This document shows positions 1 through 8,221 of a DNA stretch of 39,104 nucleotides, one piece after another. A program made the translations under genes and the position numbers. Under the pieces are notes generated by a model, which was not told the DNA's origin, did not search any database, and worked only from the letters and a program-made list of their open reading frames with translations. The number at the start of each line of letters is the position of its first letter. Positions within the stretch are counted from its first letter, which is position 1. This stretch comes from Clostridiales bacterium (lineage in GTDB: Bacteria; Bacillota; Clostridia; Christensenellales; Aristaeellaceae). The stretch is taken from contig SFNY01000014.1 of the NCBI GenBank assembly GCA_004554085.1, positions 1-39,104 of the forward strand, in the 5' to 3' direction.

Positions 1-204
1 GTCCGCGAACGCCAGCTCTGCCGCGTGCGTCACCGTGGAGCTGGTGTCCTGGTAGCGCCACCAGCTCGCGCTGATGCTCATGATCTGCGTGATGGGCCGG
101 GTGTCGCCGCTCACGGTGAACTGCGACAGTGTGACCGCACTCTCGCCAGCCGTCCAGCTTGACTTTCCGGTGTAGGTGTAGGTTCTCGTCAGAATTTCCG
201 CCAT
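1..204 (-). CDS. Partial phage tail-region protein (N-terminal 68 residues)
   Basis: The start ATG lies at 202-204 (minus strand) after an AAAGGGA ribosome binding site, 18 bases beyond the stop of the collagen-containing tail protein, and the frame is open to the window edge. The 68 visible residues are rich in Thr, Ser, Tyr and Trp with alternating polar and hydrophobic residues, suggesting beta structure. I do not recognise a family. Position after the tail-tip genes suggests a baseplate, receptor-binding or accessory tail protein; that is inference from gene order only. Confidence 0.65.
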   Translation of the reverse strand, partial: MAEILTRTYTYTGKSSWTAGESAVTLSQFTVSGDTRPITQIMSISASWWRYQDTSSTVTHAAELAFAD

Positions 205-222
205 ATGTCCATTCCCTTTCGA

Positions 223-2112
223 TCACATCAGGTTGAACGCCAGACCACCGGAAGCCTCCGGGTGCCAGAGCATGTAGTTGCCCAGGATCAGCCCGCCCGC
301 AATGAAGGAGGAATTGACATTTCCGCCCACGACGATGTCCACGCTGTCCTGATCGATGCGCACCTCGCTGCGGTCGCGATAGCCCGGCTTGTAGAAGTGC
401 GCGCCGCTGGTGTCGATGCTGATTGCAGTCGCCAGCTGGTCGATGGCCTTCTGCACCTCCGACTGCTGGGCGATGAGCCGGTTGGAGATGTCATTGATCT
501 CCTCCAGGTCGCTGACCGTGTCCCAGTCGCCGGAGGTGATGGTGAACAGGGTACTGGCCTCATTTGCGGCACTCTGGCTCGAATCCTTGACGTACTTCAG
601 CACGATTTCATCGCCCTGGGCGAGCGCTCCTGCGTAGCGCTGCGCGCCGGCGCTTGTGCCGGAGACCGCGTTCAATACGGTCGTTCCCGCAACGGTCAGC
701 GTGAGCTTATCATAGTTGGTCTCGGTGTAGTACGCGCCGCTGATGACCACGCTGCTCAGGTCGCGCACGGCCTTGAGCGTGACAGTGGCGGTGGTGCTGT
801 TCACGCCGATGTTCCCGGGAACCAGGTCGATTCCATCGCCGGAGTTGTTGGAGATCGTCCAGCCCGACGTGCCGGAGCCATTGGTGACGGTGAAAAACGC
901 ATCCAGAGTGTCCAAGGCAACGCCCTGCCACCTGCGAATTACCGTGGGCGTGACGCCGGTGTCGATCCAGATTTTGTCCGCCGCAATCGGCGCCTCCGGC
1001 GGCTCGTCTCCGCTGTAGATCGCCACGTCGTTGACGACCTCCCAGGACGCGTCACAGTACGGCTGCGTATAGCTGGTTGTGCCGTCGCTGTAGTCAATCC
1101 GAACCCGCGTCCAGATGTACTTGCCATCCGACCATACCGGCTGCGTTGTCTGCCACTGGCCGCCGGTCTGGGTAGTCTTGCTGGATGAGAGGTAGTATTG
1201 CTCCGTCACAGCCGTAATGCTCACGCCCTGCGGGCCGGTCGCACCCTGCTGGCCTGTCGCTCCCTGCGGGCCGGTCGCACCCTGTGGACCCGTTGCGCCC
1301 GCGATGCAAGTCGGATTCGATGTGCTCTCTGTGCCATCCTTGAGACTTGTTTTTACACGCATCCACATGTATCTGCCATCCACCCACTCCGGGGCTACGG
1401 TCTGCCAACTTCCGCCCTTCAGCTCCGTCGCGGATTCGGATAAATAGAACTCCACGTCGCTCGTTGCCATAGCGGTGTCCACCTGCCCGGCGATCATCTC
1501 CATCGACTTCCCGCCGTAAATCCTGCTGGTGTACAGCGCGTCTACAAAGGCGCTCTGGGCAAACAGCTCCGCCACATCGATGCGCGCCGCGTCGATCTTG
1601 TTGATGAGCGCGTAGGTCGCCAGCAGGTTCGAGGTGTTCAGATTCGCCGCCGTGATGTTCGTCTCCAGAATCACCCGCCCGCCGCTGGTCTGGCCCGCGC
1701 TGATCTCTCCCGAACTGACCGTGGTCTTAGTTGCGGACACATTGCCGCTTGCATCCACGTCGATTGTGTAATAGTTCCCGTCGCTGGCCTTGATGCACAG
1801 GTTGCCGATGGTCGCGCCGATCATCTGGGCATACTCCACGGCCAGGTTTCGTATAAACACCTGCCCGGCCACGCCGTACTCCAGATTCATCGCCTCGGCT
1901 ACCAGGTGCTGAATCGTCGCCTTGTCGAAGGTCGCCGATCCGCAGGAGAGCACCGTGATGCGCGCAAGCTCCGCCGCCAGCGCGTCCGTGGTGACGTTGT
2001 CCGCCGTGATCGTGCCCGCCTTCAGCGCGATCAGCTCCGCAAACGCCGCGTACAGCGCGTCCGTGGTGATCTCCCCGGCCACGATCTCGCCAATGTGCGC
2101 CGTCAGCGCCAC
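223..2112 (-). CDS. Tail-tip protein with collagen-like repeats, possibly the C-terminal half of an interrupted gene
   Basis: A 629-residue reading from a GTG at 2112. Residues 1-210 are helical and beta-solenoid-like, as in siphovirus tail-tip and fibre proteins. Residues 272-296 are eight Gly-X-Y triplets of the GATGPQ type, a collagen-like trimerising stalk. They are flanked by two copies of one beta domain (about 221-266 and 306-350), each with the pattern YLS...GG.WQT..P.W.DG.Y.W.RV. The GTG has no ribosome binding site. The frame is open upstream for six codons to a TAG, which is the stop of the preceding ORF in the same frame. Reading through would join both ORFs into one protein of about 1,162 residues, so this is probably the C-terminal part of the Tal/receptor-binding protein. 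Stop is TGA. Confidence 0.75.
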   Translation of the reverse strand: MALTAHIGEIVAGEITTDALYAAFAELIALKAGTITADNVTTDALAAELARITVLSCGSATFDKATIQHLVAEAMNLEYGVAGQVFIRNLAVEYAQMIGATIGNLCIKASDGNYYTIDVDASGNVSATKTTVSSGEISAGQTSGGRVILETNITAANLNTSNLLATYALINKIDAARIDVAELFAQSAFVDALYTSRIYGGKSMEMIAGQVDTAMATSDVEFYLSESATELKGGSWQTVAPEWVDGRYMWMRVKTSLKDGTESTSNPTCIAGATGPQGATGPQGATGQQGATGPQGVSITAVTEQYYLSSSKTTQTGGQWQTTQPVWSDGKYIWTRVRIDYSDGTTSYTQPYCDASWEVVNDVAIYSGDEPPEAPIAADKIWIDTGVTPTVIRRWQGVALDTLDAFFTVTNGSGTSGWTISNNSGDGIDLVPGNIGVNSTTATVTLKAVRDLSSVVISGAYYTETNYDKLTLTVAGTTVLNAVSGTSAGAQRYAGALAQGDEIVLKYVKDSSQSAANEASTLFTITSGDWDTVSDLEEINDISNRLIAQQSEVQKAIDQLATAISIDTSGAHFYKPGYRDRSEVRIDQDSVDIVVGGNVNSSFIAGGLILGNYMLWHPEASGGLAFNLM

Positions 2113-2130
2113 GATTGCGTCCGCGCTTAA

Positions 2131-3711
2131 CTACTCAATTGCCGCCACGCTGATCTTCGCATACTGGATGGTCGCGTCCCGCAGGATACTGCCGGATGCC
2201 GTACCCGGCGCGATCTTCGTGCCGCTCACGCCGCCGGTGGGCAGGTTGTAGCTGTACACCTTCTGATCCAGCGCCTGAATCTCGCCCAGCGTCACGCTGT
2301 CGTACTGTCCGGTGAGGCAGTTCCACTCGTAGCCCGTCACCCGCAGCTTCGCCGTGAGTCCCAGCATGCTGTCGATCACCGTCACCGTGTCGTATGGATG
2401 CACCGCCTGCAGTCCCGCGTACTGCATATCGCCGTCCGCACCCTGCAAGAGCACAAAGTCCACGTCCATGCCGTAGGTAGGCAGATCCGCGCCGTCCGCA
2501 AAATCCTGCTCCGCGAGGGCTTTCAGCTTCGCCCGCGCCGCCGTCCGGCCCGCAGTATTGTCCCGGAACGTCGTCTCGTTGTCCTCGTCCTTCTTGACCA
2601 GCGTCACGTCATAGTCCCGCTTCACGGTGTGCACCACCGGGTACTCGCCGATGTGGGCGCTGCTGACGTACCGCTCGTCGCCCTCCGCGTCCGTCAGCCA
2701 GAAGTCGTTGCCGTCCACGTCCTTGCCGCAGGGCTTGATCTGCGTCACCACGTCGGAATCGTCCGTCGTGACCGTCACGCCCACCAGGTTCTTGCCCCGG
2801 CGCACCGTCACGCCCATGTCGGATTCGACGTCGTCGAGCAGGTGAACCTCGAAGTTGTCCCGGATGATCTGACAGTTACACTGCGAGACGATGCCATCAT
2901 CCGGATCCAGCAGGATCTCCACGGGATTCTTGTAGCCGTACTCTCCGGTCACGCTGCCCTCCGTCAGCCCTTCGGTGTACACGCTGAAGTCCCCGCTGTG
3001 CTTCAGCTTTGCGAACACCTGCCCGACGGCCTCCGCGCCGGGTACGTTCTCCGGGCTGTATTCGCCGTTGAGCATGTTGCCGACCAGGTCGTAGAACACG
3101 TGGCGCGCCTTCACCGTCACCACGCCCGCGTCGCTGTCCTGCTCGGTGGAGTAGATGCGGAACAGCTGCCGCCTGCTCTGTGTCAGCTGGATCACCCGCT
3201 GGTTTTCCGGTCGGCCGTCCGCGATGGTCTCGGTCTTTGTCTCCACCAGATCCAGATACTTCGTGGACATGTAGCCGGTCTCGCCGCCGACCACCGTGGT
3301 GCAATGGATCCACACGCGCCCGTTCACGGTCTGCCTGTCCAGTTCGATCACCTGCGTGCCGTTGGGATAGTGCCGCAGCGCCTTGTAGCTTGTGCCGTAG
3401 CCGGTGCGCATGTACAGGCCCACGCTGGTGCGCGCCACCTGCCAGATGTTGCGCGTCACCGTTCCGCTGCCCGTACCGCTGCCCACGCCGTACTCGTACA
3501 GCGGAGATTCGCGCACGGGCACTGGTGCGGAGATGATGCATCCGTTTGCAAGCTGCGCCCAGCGCAGCGTCTCGTCAATGGGCTGCACAAGCGTCAGTTC
3601 GTAGGCTCCCGCCGCCTGCCAGGTCACCGTGCACTCGCTGGGCGTAAGCGCGCCCAGGCCCAGCGTGGAAAAGTCCGCCGCATCCGGCGCATAGAGCGCG
3701 ATCAGATCCAT
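2131..3711 (-). CDS. Tal-like tail-associated protein with SH3-like insert, ends at an in-frame TAG
   Basis: The 526-residue product has the N-terminal layout of phage minor structural (Tal, prophage tail endopeptidase-type) proteins, which form the tail tip hub below Dit. Residues about 85-160 form a bacterial SH3-like domain (GLYMRTGYGTSYK, then GRVWIHC and GYMSTKYL), a cell-wall-binding module inserted in the hub. The C terminus has the repeated AKI/ATI style typical of the start of a fibre region, then a TAG at 2131-2133. The start ATG at 3709-3711 directly follows the TAA of the Dit gene and has a GGAGGTGG site. The sequence continues in frame past the TAG into the next ORF, so the natural protein is probably longer. 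Confidence 0.8.
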   Translation of the reverse strand: MDLIALYAPDAADFSTLGLGALTPSECTVTWQAAGAYELTLVQPIDETLRWAQLANGCIISAPVPVRESPLYEYGVGSGTGSGTVTRNIWQVARTSVGLYMRTGYGTSYKALRHYPNGTQVIELDRQTVNGRVWIHCTTVVGGETGYMSTKYLDLVETKTETIADGRPENQRVIQLTQSRRQLFRIYSTEQDSDAGVVTVKARHVFYDLVGNMLNGEYSPENVPGAEAVGQVFAKLKHSGDFSVYTEGLTEGSVTGEYGYKNPVEILLDPDDGIVSQCNCQIIRDNFEVHLLDDVESDMGVTVRRGKNLVGVTVTTDDSDVVTQIKPCGKDVDGNDFWLTDAEGDERYVSSAHIGEYPVVHTVKRDYDVTLVKKDEDNETTFRDNTAGRTAARAKLKALAEQDFADGADLPTYGMDVDFVLLQGADGDMQYAGLQAVHPYDTVTVIDSMLGLTAKLRVTGYEWNCLTGQYDSVTLGEIQALDQKVYSYNLPTGGVSGTKIAPGTASGSILRDATIQYAKISVAAIE

Positions 3712-4476
3712 TTACAGCCACCTCCATCTGGGCGTGATGATGATCTTTGATATGCTGCCGATCTCCTCCTCATCGCCGCTGCCCACGCCCCAGGAAAGCA
3801 CGTTTGTGCCGGGCCAGATGCGGAAGAAGTCGTCCGAATTGGAGAGCACGCAGCGGTTCAATAGCCCCGCGCCGTCCATCGTCAGCGCGTCCATAATTTC
3901 GCTGTCCACAATGATTCCACCCCCCGGTACTCCGGTAAAGAACATGCTGGAGCTGTGCCCGCCGCCGGTGATGGTCACGTGAAACGCGCCGCTTCCGTAA
4001 ATTTGAAGCCTCGGCAGAGAAAAATAGGTTCCCTGCGCGGTGAAGGATGTGCCGGATGCTGTCACCTCGATGTCCGCCGCCTCCGGGTACAGCCTGCGGA
4101 TAGGCGCGCACGTCCACGTGACCGTGAAGCGCTGGCCCTCGCAGCGCGAAATTATGCTTGCGCGGGAGTATTCCTTCTCCACGCTCGCATCATAGGTCAG
4201 GTTCGGCTCGTCGCTGAAGCGCAGGCTGCCGCTGCCGCTGAGCCAGGAAAGCACCGCGCCCAGCTTCGCCGCGTCCGGCACGCTGCACTCGATGCGCACG
4301 CTTACGTCGTTGTAGCTGCCGTCTCCGGTGAGGATGCTGCCGTCCCGGCCCGCAGCCTTTTTGCGGGTATAGTTGCGCCCCGGCAGAAAGCGGGTGGGCA
4401 TTTGCCGCAGCAGCACGCCCATGTCGCTGGACTTCACGCCTTTGAATTCAAACCAGGCCTCCGTCAGCCGCTTCAC
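3712..4476 (-). CDS. Distal tail protein (Dit-like)
   Basis: The 254-residue protein fits the siphovirus Dit / phage tail component family: an N-terminal FEFKGVKSSDMGV motif, then a conserved charged stretch (GRNYTRKKAAGRDG), a beta core, and a C-terminal galectin-like half ending in PRWRWL. Dit forms the hexameric hub joining the tail tube to the tail-tip complex. The start is GTG at 4474-4476, overlapping the tape-measure stop as GTGA, with GGGGGTGG as ribosome binding site. The next gene (Tal-like) starts directly after its TAA. Position between tape measure and Tal is the standard order in Firmicutes siphoviruses. Confidence 0.85.
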   Translation of the reverse strand: MKRLTEAWFEFKGVKSSDMGVLLRQMPTRFLPGRNYTRKKAAGRDGSILTGDGSYNDVSVRIECSVPDAAKLGAVLSWLSGSGSLRFSDEPNLTYDASVEKEYSRASIISRCEGQRFTVTWTCAPIRRLYPEAADIEVTASGTSFTAQGTYFSLPRLQIYGSGAFHVTITGGGHSSSMFFTGVPGGGIIVDSEIMDALTMDGAGLLNRCVLSNSDDFFRIWPGTNVLSWGVGSGDEEEIGSISKIIITPRWRWL

Positions 4477-5207
4477 TTGCCCACCCCCAGTGCTATGGTT
4501 CTGTTGTAGCTGTTCTGTGCGCGCCGCGTGTCCGCCGCCGTCACGGTGGCCAGCGTGCGCCCGTTCACGTTCAGGTAGATGGGACGCGAACCCTCTGCGT
4601 CCGCGATGCTGCCTGCCGCCGAAGCAAACGCGCTGCTCAGGTCAGGCGCGCTCAGCCGGGGCGTAAGGTTCATGCTGCCAACGATCCCCTGCGCCGAGCG
4701 GATCGCCGCGTTCAGCGATTCCACCATGCCCTGTTCAAATCCCTGACCGGTCATCTCGCCCAGCTTCTGCGTCACACGGCTGGGAGAATGAATCTGCAAT
4801 TCGCTGCGCATGGCTGCGGCAGCGGCCCGGGCCACAGCTCGCGCCGCCGCGACCACCGCGCCCCGACCGGCGAGGATGCCGTTGGCAAGTCCCTGAGCGG
4901 TGCTCCGACCCGCCGAAGCCGCTGCGGCGCTCTGGTTCATGGCCAGCGCAGCGCTGCGGGCCACGCTGAGTGCGGCGCTGTGGGCCGCAGGATTGCCCCG
5001 CATGCCCGCCGCCAGCGCGTCCATGGCCGCAGAACCGGCCCCGGCAAAGTCCGCCGCCTCCATCTGCGAAGAAATCCCTTGCAGCACAGCCGCCGCCGAG
5101 GCGGAAACGCCCCGCAGCACCGCCTGCACCGCCGGTTCAATCCCGGAGAGCGCCTCCCGGAAGGGCGCGTCGTCGCCCTCGATGCGTATGATTACGCCGT
5201 CCGCCAT
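4473..5207 (-). CDS. Short tail tape measure protein
   Basis: The 244-residue protein has an Ala-rich central region with predicted long helices and the LQIHSPSRV...GEMTGQGFEQGM signature seen near the C-terminal end of Firmicutes tape measure proteins, followed by a Ser/Ala linker and a short C-terminal beta segment. It lies between tail chaperone-like genes and Dit, the tape-measure position. Tape measures are usually above 600 residues; this one is among the shortest expected and implies a very short tail or an internal deletion. The start ATG follows the preceding stop by five bases and uses GAGGGGTG as ribosome binding site. The reading frame itself is intact, with no visible frameshift. 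Confidence 0.75.
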   Translation of the reverse strand: MADGVIIRIEGDDAPFREALSGIEPAVQAVLRGVSASAAAVLQGISSQMEAADFAGAGSAAMDALAAGMRGNPAAHSAALSVARSAALAMNQSAAAASAGRSTAQGLANGILAGRGAVVAAARAVARAAAAAMRSELQIHSPSRVTQKLGEMTGQGFEQGMVESLNAAIRSAQGIVGSMNLTPRLSAPDLSSAFASAAGSIADAEGSRPIYLNVNGRTLATVTAADTRRAQNSYNRTIALGVGK

Positions 5208-5213
5208 TTTCGA

Positions 5214-5591
5214 TCACCCCTCTCTTTCCTGCGCGTCGCCTCTGGAGATCAAAGGAACATCGCCCGCCCGGCAGAGCTCCCGCAATGCCGCCGCCAGATG
5301 TTCCTCCTCGATCTGCGCGGCGTTGTGCTCGAAGGCGCGCAGCGCGCCGTCGTGAATGCGCTGCATGCGGTCGAGGTTCTCCCCATCCCCATCGGTGAAC
5401 AGTTTTTTCATGGCCCGCTTGCCCAGCAGAATCTTTAATTCCGCCATCCACAGCCTGTAGCCGGGCGCGTCGCGGTACTTTTTCCGAGCGCGGCGCAGCG
5501 CCTCGGCGACTGCGATGGTCTTCTCTGCCAGCGCGTACGCTCGGCCCTCGATCTCCACGCGCACGCGCTCAATCTTCGTCTCTATCCGCAT
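5214..5591 (-). CDS. Phage tail assembly chaperone-like protein
   Basis: The 125-residue product starts at MRIETKIERV (5591), preceded by AAGGAGAGAC; an ATG ten codons upstream has no better site. The protein begins with a short beta segment (VEIEGRAYALAEKT) followed by long amphipathic helices, a layout I associate with small tail proteins of clostridial siphoviruses. It overlaps the end of the Gp15-like gene by 23 bases and sits just before the tape measure, where tail assembly chaperones are coded. Function is inferred from position; no catalytic motif is visible. Confidence 0.65.
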   Translation of the reverse strand: MRIETKIERVRVEIEGRAYALAEKTIAVAEALRRARKKYRDAPGYRLWMAELKILLGKRAMKKLFTDGDGENLDRMQRIHDGALRAFEHNAAQIEEEHLAAALRELCRAGDVPLISRGDAQEREG

Positions 5592-6186
5592 CGTTTGTCT
5601 CTCCTTCCCCGCCGCCCTCAAACATGGCGCTGAATGCCTCTGCGGCGGTGCGGTTGCTCTCCGTTTCCTCCACAGGCAGCGCGCACATGCGCTTGCGCCG
5701 CAGCAGCTCCTTGTCGCGCCCGCGATAGCTGCGCGCCTCCATCAGATTCAGGATGTAATGCTCGCCGCACAGCGTCTGGAACTCCAGCAGGAACTCCCAC
5801 CAGTGGAAGGGCTCCGTTCTCCGATAGCTCAGATCAATGCCGCTCTGGTTGCGGATCGCGATGACGATGGCGTTGATGTCCCAATCGAAGCTGAACAGCG
5901 CATCACCTGCATCTCCCTGCACCGGAAGTCCGGGATAGCCCCGCGAAAACTCCGCCACCGCAGTCATCACCTCCGCAGGATCCTCCTCCGCCAGCACGCC
6001 GCCAAAGACCAGATGCTGAATCTCGTCGATCATGCGCAGATTTTCCTGCGATTGCGCCGAGGGATCGATCCTGCGCATCACGCGCAGCACCTCGATCCAC
6101 ACGCGATAGTCCACCTTGCAGCGATAATCCGCACCCCCGACCGAAATGACGGTCGGGGGCGCGTCCTGGGCGTAGTTGGGCCGCAT
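5569..6186 (-). CDS. Gp15-like tail assembly protein
   Basis: The 205-residue protein resembles the bacteriophage Gp15 family: an N-terminal part with YRVWIEVLRVMR, a middle with FSFDWDINAIVIAI, and the characteristic Trp-rich FHWWEFLLEFQTLCG followed by YRGRDKELLRRKR. Gp15 proteins lie between the major tail protein and the tape measure in Gram-positive siphoviruses and are regarded as tail assembly chaperones. The start ATG (6184-6186) shares one base with the stop of the major tail gene (TGATG), so translation is probably coupled. The acidic C-terminal 25 residues overlap the next gene. Confidence 0.75.
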   Translation of the reverse strand: MRPNYAQDAPPTVISVGGADYRCKVDYRVWIEVLRVMRRIDPSAQSQENLRMIDEIQHLVFGGVLAEEDPAEVMTAVAEFSRGYPGLPVQGDAGDALFSFDWDINAIVIAIRNQSGIDLSYRRTEPFHWWEFLLEFQTLCGEHYILNLMEARSYRGRDKELLRRKRMCALPVEETESNRTAAEAFSAMFEGGGEGETNDADRDED

Positions 6187-6659
6187 CAGCTCTGCGCGGC
6201 AACGAAGCTGGGCACGCCGTCCGCGACGGTGTATGTGCCGCGCTGAATGTCACCGCCAAAGCGCATGCTCCAGCTGATCTTGCCCTCGGCCCAGTTCATC
6301 GCATCCAGCACGAAGGTCGTGTCCGCCACCAGCCACGCCCTCTGCCTGCCGCCCTCGTCCGCTGGGAAGCAGATCAGGCTCTTGCCGTGGGCGGTGGAGC
6401 AGTCGTAGAACTTCTGGAACATGAATTCATAAATAGGATTGCCCCGATAGGTGGCGATCTCCTGATCCATGCTGGGCGCATAGCTCACGATCTCCTCGGT
6501 GGGCATCTCCTGGGAAATGTAATCGCAGCTCTCGGTCTCCGCGTTCATCTCGATTTCAAAAATGGTGCTCTTGTCGATGCGCTTCCAGACCGGCGCGTCG
6601 CCCTCCGACACGTCGATGAAGGGAATGCACATGTTCTTCGTGATCCTGATCTCAGCCAT
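6186..6659 (-). CDS. Major tail protein (tube subunit)
   Basis: The 157-residue protein begins MAEIRITKNMCIPFIDVS and contains an ATP-independent beta-rich core with DKSTIFEIEMNAETESCDYI and MDQEIATYRGNPIYEFM, a pattern found in clostridial tail-tube proteins. It is the first gene before the tail chaperones and tape measure, the usual place for the tube subunit. The start has AAAGGGTGACAGG upstream and follows the preceding stop by four bases. Size fits siphovirus tube proteins without an added Ig domain. Confidence 0.75.
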   Translation of the reverse strand: MAEIRITKNMCIPFIDVSEGDAPVWKRIDKSTIFEIEMNAETESCDYISQEMPTEEIVSYAPSMDQEIATYRGNPIYEFMFQKFYDCSTAHGKSLICFPADEGGRQRAWLVADTTFVLDAMNWAEGKISWSMRFGGDIQRGTYTVADGVPSFVAAQS

Positions 6660-6663
6660 CCTG

Positions 6664-7092
6664 TCACCCTTTCTTCAGATACTCGATCCGGAATTGCAGC
6701 ATATACTTGCAGCTTCGCGCATCCTGCGCCGCGATAAAACCGCCCTCGCAGGGCAGCAGCGTAATCTCCTGCACGACCTCCCCTTCGGGAAATTCGGGAT
6801 AGCAGCCCTCCGCGCTCTGGGTCTCGATCCAGGCCTTCAGCTGCTCGAAGTCAGCCAGACGGTCGATGTTCTCTGCATCGTTCGGCTCAAATGAGCAGGG
6901 CGCGACACGGGTGAGCGCCACGTCGTAGCTGCGCAGGCTGCTGCCGTCGATGAACTCTTGCAGCACCAACTCCGAGGGAACCAGCGCCGCATCGCCGCCG
7001 TCCGACTGCGCGCAATTGAAAAACAGGTCGCGGATGTGGGGGCAGCCCATCAGCCACGCCCACACCGCCCGATGTTTGTTGTCATTTTCCAA
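6664..7092 (-). CDS. Phage tail terminator / completion-like protein
   Basis: The 142-residue protein starts with TTG at 7092, supported by GGAGGG seven bases upstream. It contains AVWAWLMGCPHIRDLFFN, then a pattern with SYDVALTRVAP, FEQLKAWIETQ and a final KYMLQFRIEYL. Homologues in clostridial prophages occupy the gene just before the major tail protein, where tail terminators are coded. Some database entries of this family carry the name chloramphenicol resistance protein; nothing in the sequence supports that. The gene overlaps the preceding gp10-like gene by 11 bases. Terminator function is inferred from position and size. Confidence 0.6.
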   Translation of the reverse strand: MENDNKHRAVWAWLMGCPHIRDLFFNCAQSDGGDAALVPSELVLQEFIDGSSLRSYDVALTRVAPCSFEPNDAENIDRLADFEQLKAWIETQSAEGCYPEFPEGEVVQEITLLPCEGGFIAAQDARSCKYMLQFRIEYLKKG

Positions 7093-7423
7093 GCTTCAAC
7101 CCTCCCGCATCCACATATGCCTGCATCGCAGCGACCAGCTTCGGCTTCTGCGTCGGCTCCGCAGCGCGATCCCACGCGCAGCTGGCAACGCCGCCGGAAT
7201 TTGCCGGGAAGCTGCCGCCGTACACATAGGCCGCGTAGGGCGCCGTATGCTCGATCTGGCCGGGTGCGAAACGCACGTCCTCGTACAGTCTGCCCGTATC
7301 CCGGGGCACGTAGGGCGCGTACAGCCTGTGCCACTGCTGCGCCGCGTGCAGCCACAGCCCGTCCGAGCGCAGCTTCTGCACAAGTCCCTGCGCGTCGATG
7401 CGCACCTCCGCCGTCAGCCTCAT
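7082..7423 (-). CDS. Gp10-like head-tail connector protein
   Basis: The 113-residue product begins MRLTAEVRIDAQGLVQK. It has the features of HK97 gp10-like / minor capsid family proteins: a helix, then APYVPRDTGRLYEDVRF (the P.DTG.L motif of this family) and HTAPYAAYVYGG. The start at 7421-7423 overlaps the stop of the upstream gene as ATGA, so an upstream extension of the frame is not needed. These proteins sit at the neck between stopper and tail terminator. The downstream gene starts 11 bases inside it. Confidence 0.7.
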   Translation of the reverse strand: MRLTAEVRIDAQGLVQKLRSDGLWLHAAQQWHRLYAPYVPRDTGRLYEDVRFAPGQIEHTAPYAAYVYGGSFPANSGGVASCAWDRAAEPTQKPKLVAAMQAYVDAGGLKLGK

Positions 7424-7800
7424 GCGCCCTCCCCGCTGGCCGCATAGTGGGCCAGCGGCGCGCCGCCAGCCGCATTGTCCGCGACGGACGCGATCCGGAA
7501 CGCCCCCTTTTCCCGGTGCCTTTCCAGCGCGGCGGACAGATCGTAGCTGCTTGAGATGTTCTCCGTCACGTCTCCCCGGAACAGATAATCTCCCGCACGC
7601 GGAACCTCCTGTCCGGCGGGAATGCGGCAGACAACCTCCTCGCCGTGCTCCATGCGCACGCCGTTCTGCTTCCAGACGGACTTGCGCCGCCAGCTGCATC
7701 CGCTGAGGCTGCGCTTCACGTAGCGCAGCTGCGTGCGCCCGTCCACCGCCGCCTCCACCCGCTGCACCAGGGTCAGGTTTTCCGTTCCAAAGGGCAGCAT
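7420..7800 (-). CDS. Phage head-tail connector region protein of unknown family
   Basis: The 126-residue protein begins MLPFGTENLTLVQRVEA and is a beta-rich basic protein with CRIPAGQEVPRAGDYLFRG. Its place between the head-tail adaptor and the gp10-like gene is where the head-closure (stopper) protein is usually coded. I recognise it as a type that recurs in clostridial phages, but cannot name a characterised homologue. The gene overlaps its downstream neighbour as ATGA. Function stays a positional guess. Confidence 0.6.
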   Translation of the reverse strand: MLPFGTENLTLVQRVEAAVDGRTQLRYVKRSLSGCSWRRKSVWKQNGVRMEHGEEVVCRIPAGQEVPRAGDYLFRGDVTENISSSYDLSAALERHREKGAFRIASVADNAAGGAPLAHYAASGEGA

Positions 7801-7822
7801 ATCTCCACCTCCATTCCGGTTT

Positions 7823-8203
7823 TCAGCCGTCCGTTCCCGCGTACAGCAGATTTACGCCACCGCGGCTCAGCTCGTCGCCCAGCCACTGACGCAAAATCTG
7901 CATCTGGCGCGGTGAAGCGCCGCCCGCAGCGCTCTGCGAAGCGAAGCTCAGGCTGAGTCCGTCGTTGCTCATGGAGGCAAGCTCCCTGCCTCCGTCCATC
8001 TCCCGCGCGGCCTCCTCCCTGCAAAGCTCCCCGATCAGCTCGAAGACGCAGTTCTTCACAGCGTCGCGAACGGGCTCCTCTCCCTTCAGACGGCCGTGGG
8101 TCGCGCGATCCACCAGCTTCTCCGCCTTTGCATCCAGCCGCGCGAAGGCGGCGGCGTCCACGCCGCCGTCCATGCCGGCATACTCCTGATAAGTCAGATA
8201 CAT
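7823..8203 (-). CDS. Head-tail adaptor (gp6-like)
   Basis: The 126-residue protein starts MYLTYQEYAGMDGG with GGGAGGCGGCGTTC before the ATG. Helical segments follow: FARLDAKAEKLVDRATHGRLKG and VRDAVKNCVFELIGELCREE, the layout of gp6/gp15-like connector proteins that bind below the portal. It lies 18 bases after the major capsid gene, the standard place for this adaptor. The C-terminal half (about residues 75-126) is more variable, with a helix RQMQILRQWLGDEL. Confidence 0.7.
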   Translation of the reverse strand: MYLTYQEYAGMDGGVDAAAFARLDAKAEKLVDRATHGRLKGEEPVRDAVKNCVFELIGELCREEAAREMDGGRELASMSNDGLSLSFASQSAAGGASPRQMQILRQWLGDELSRGGVNLLYAGTDG

Positions 8204-8221
8204 GAACGCCGCCTCCCGTCA

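Noticed and set aside
6664..7092. Chloramphenicol resistance gene
   Set aside because: A name carried by some entries of this phage family; the protein has no acetyltransferase or efflux features and lies in the tail gene order.
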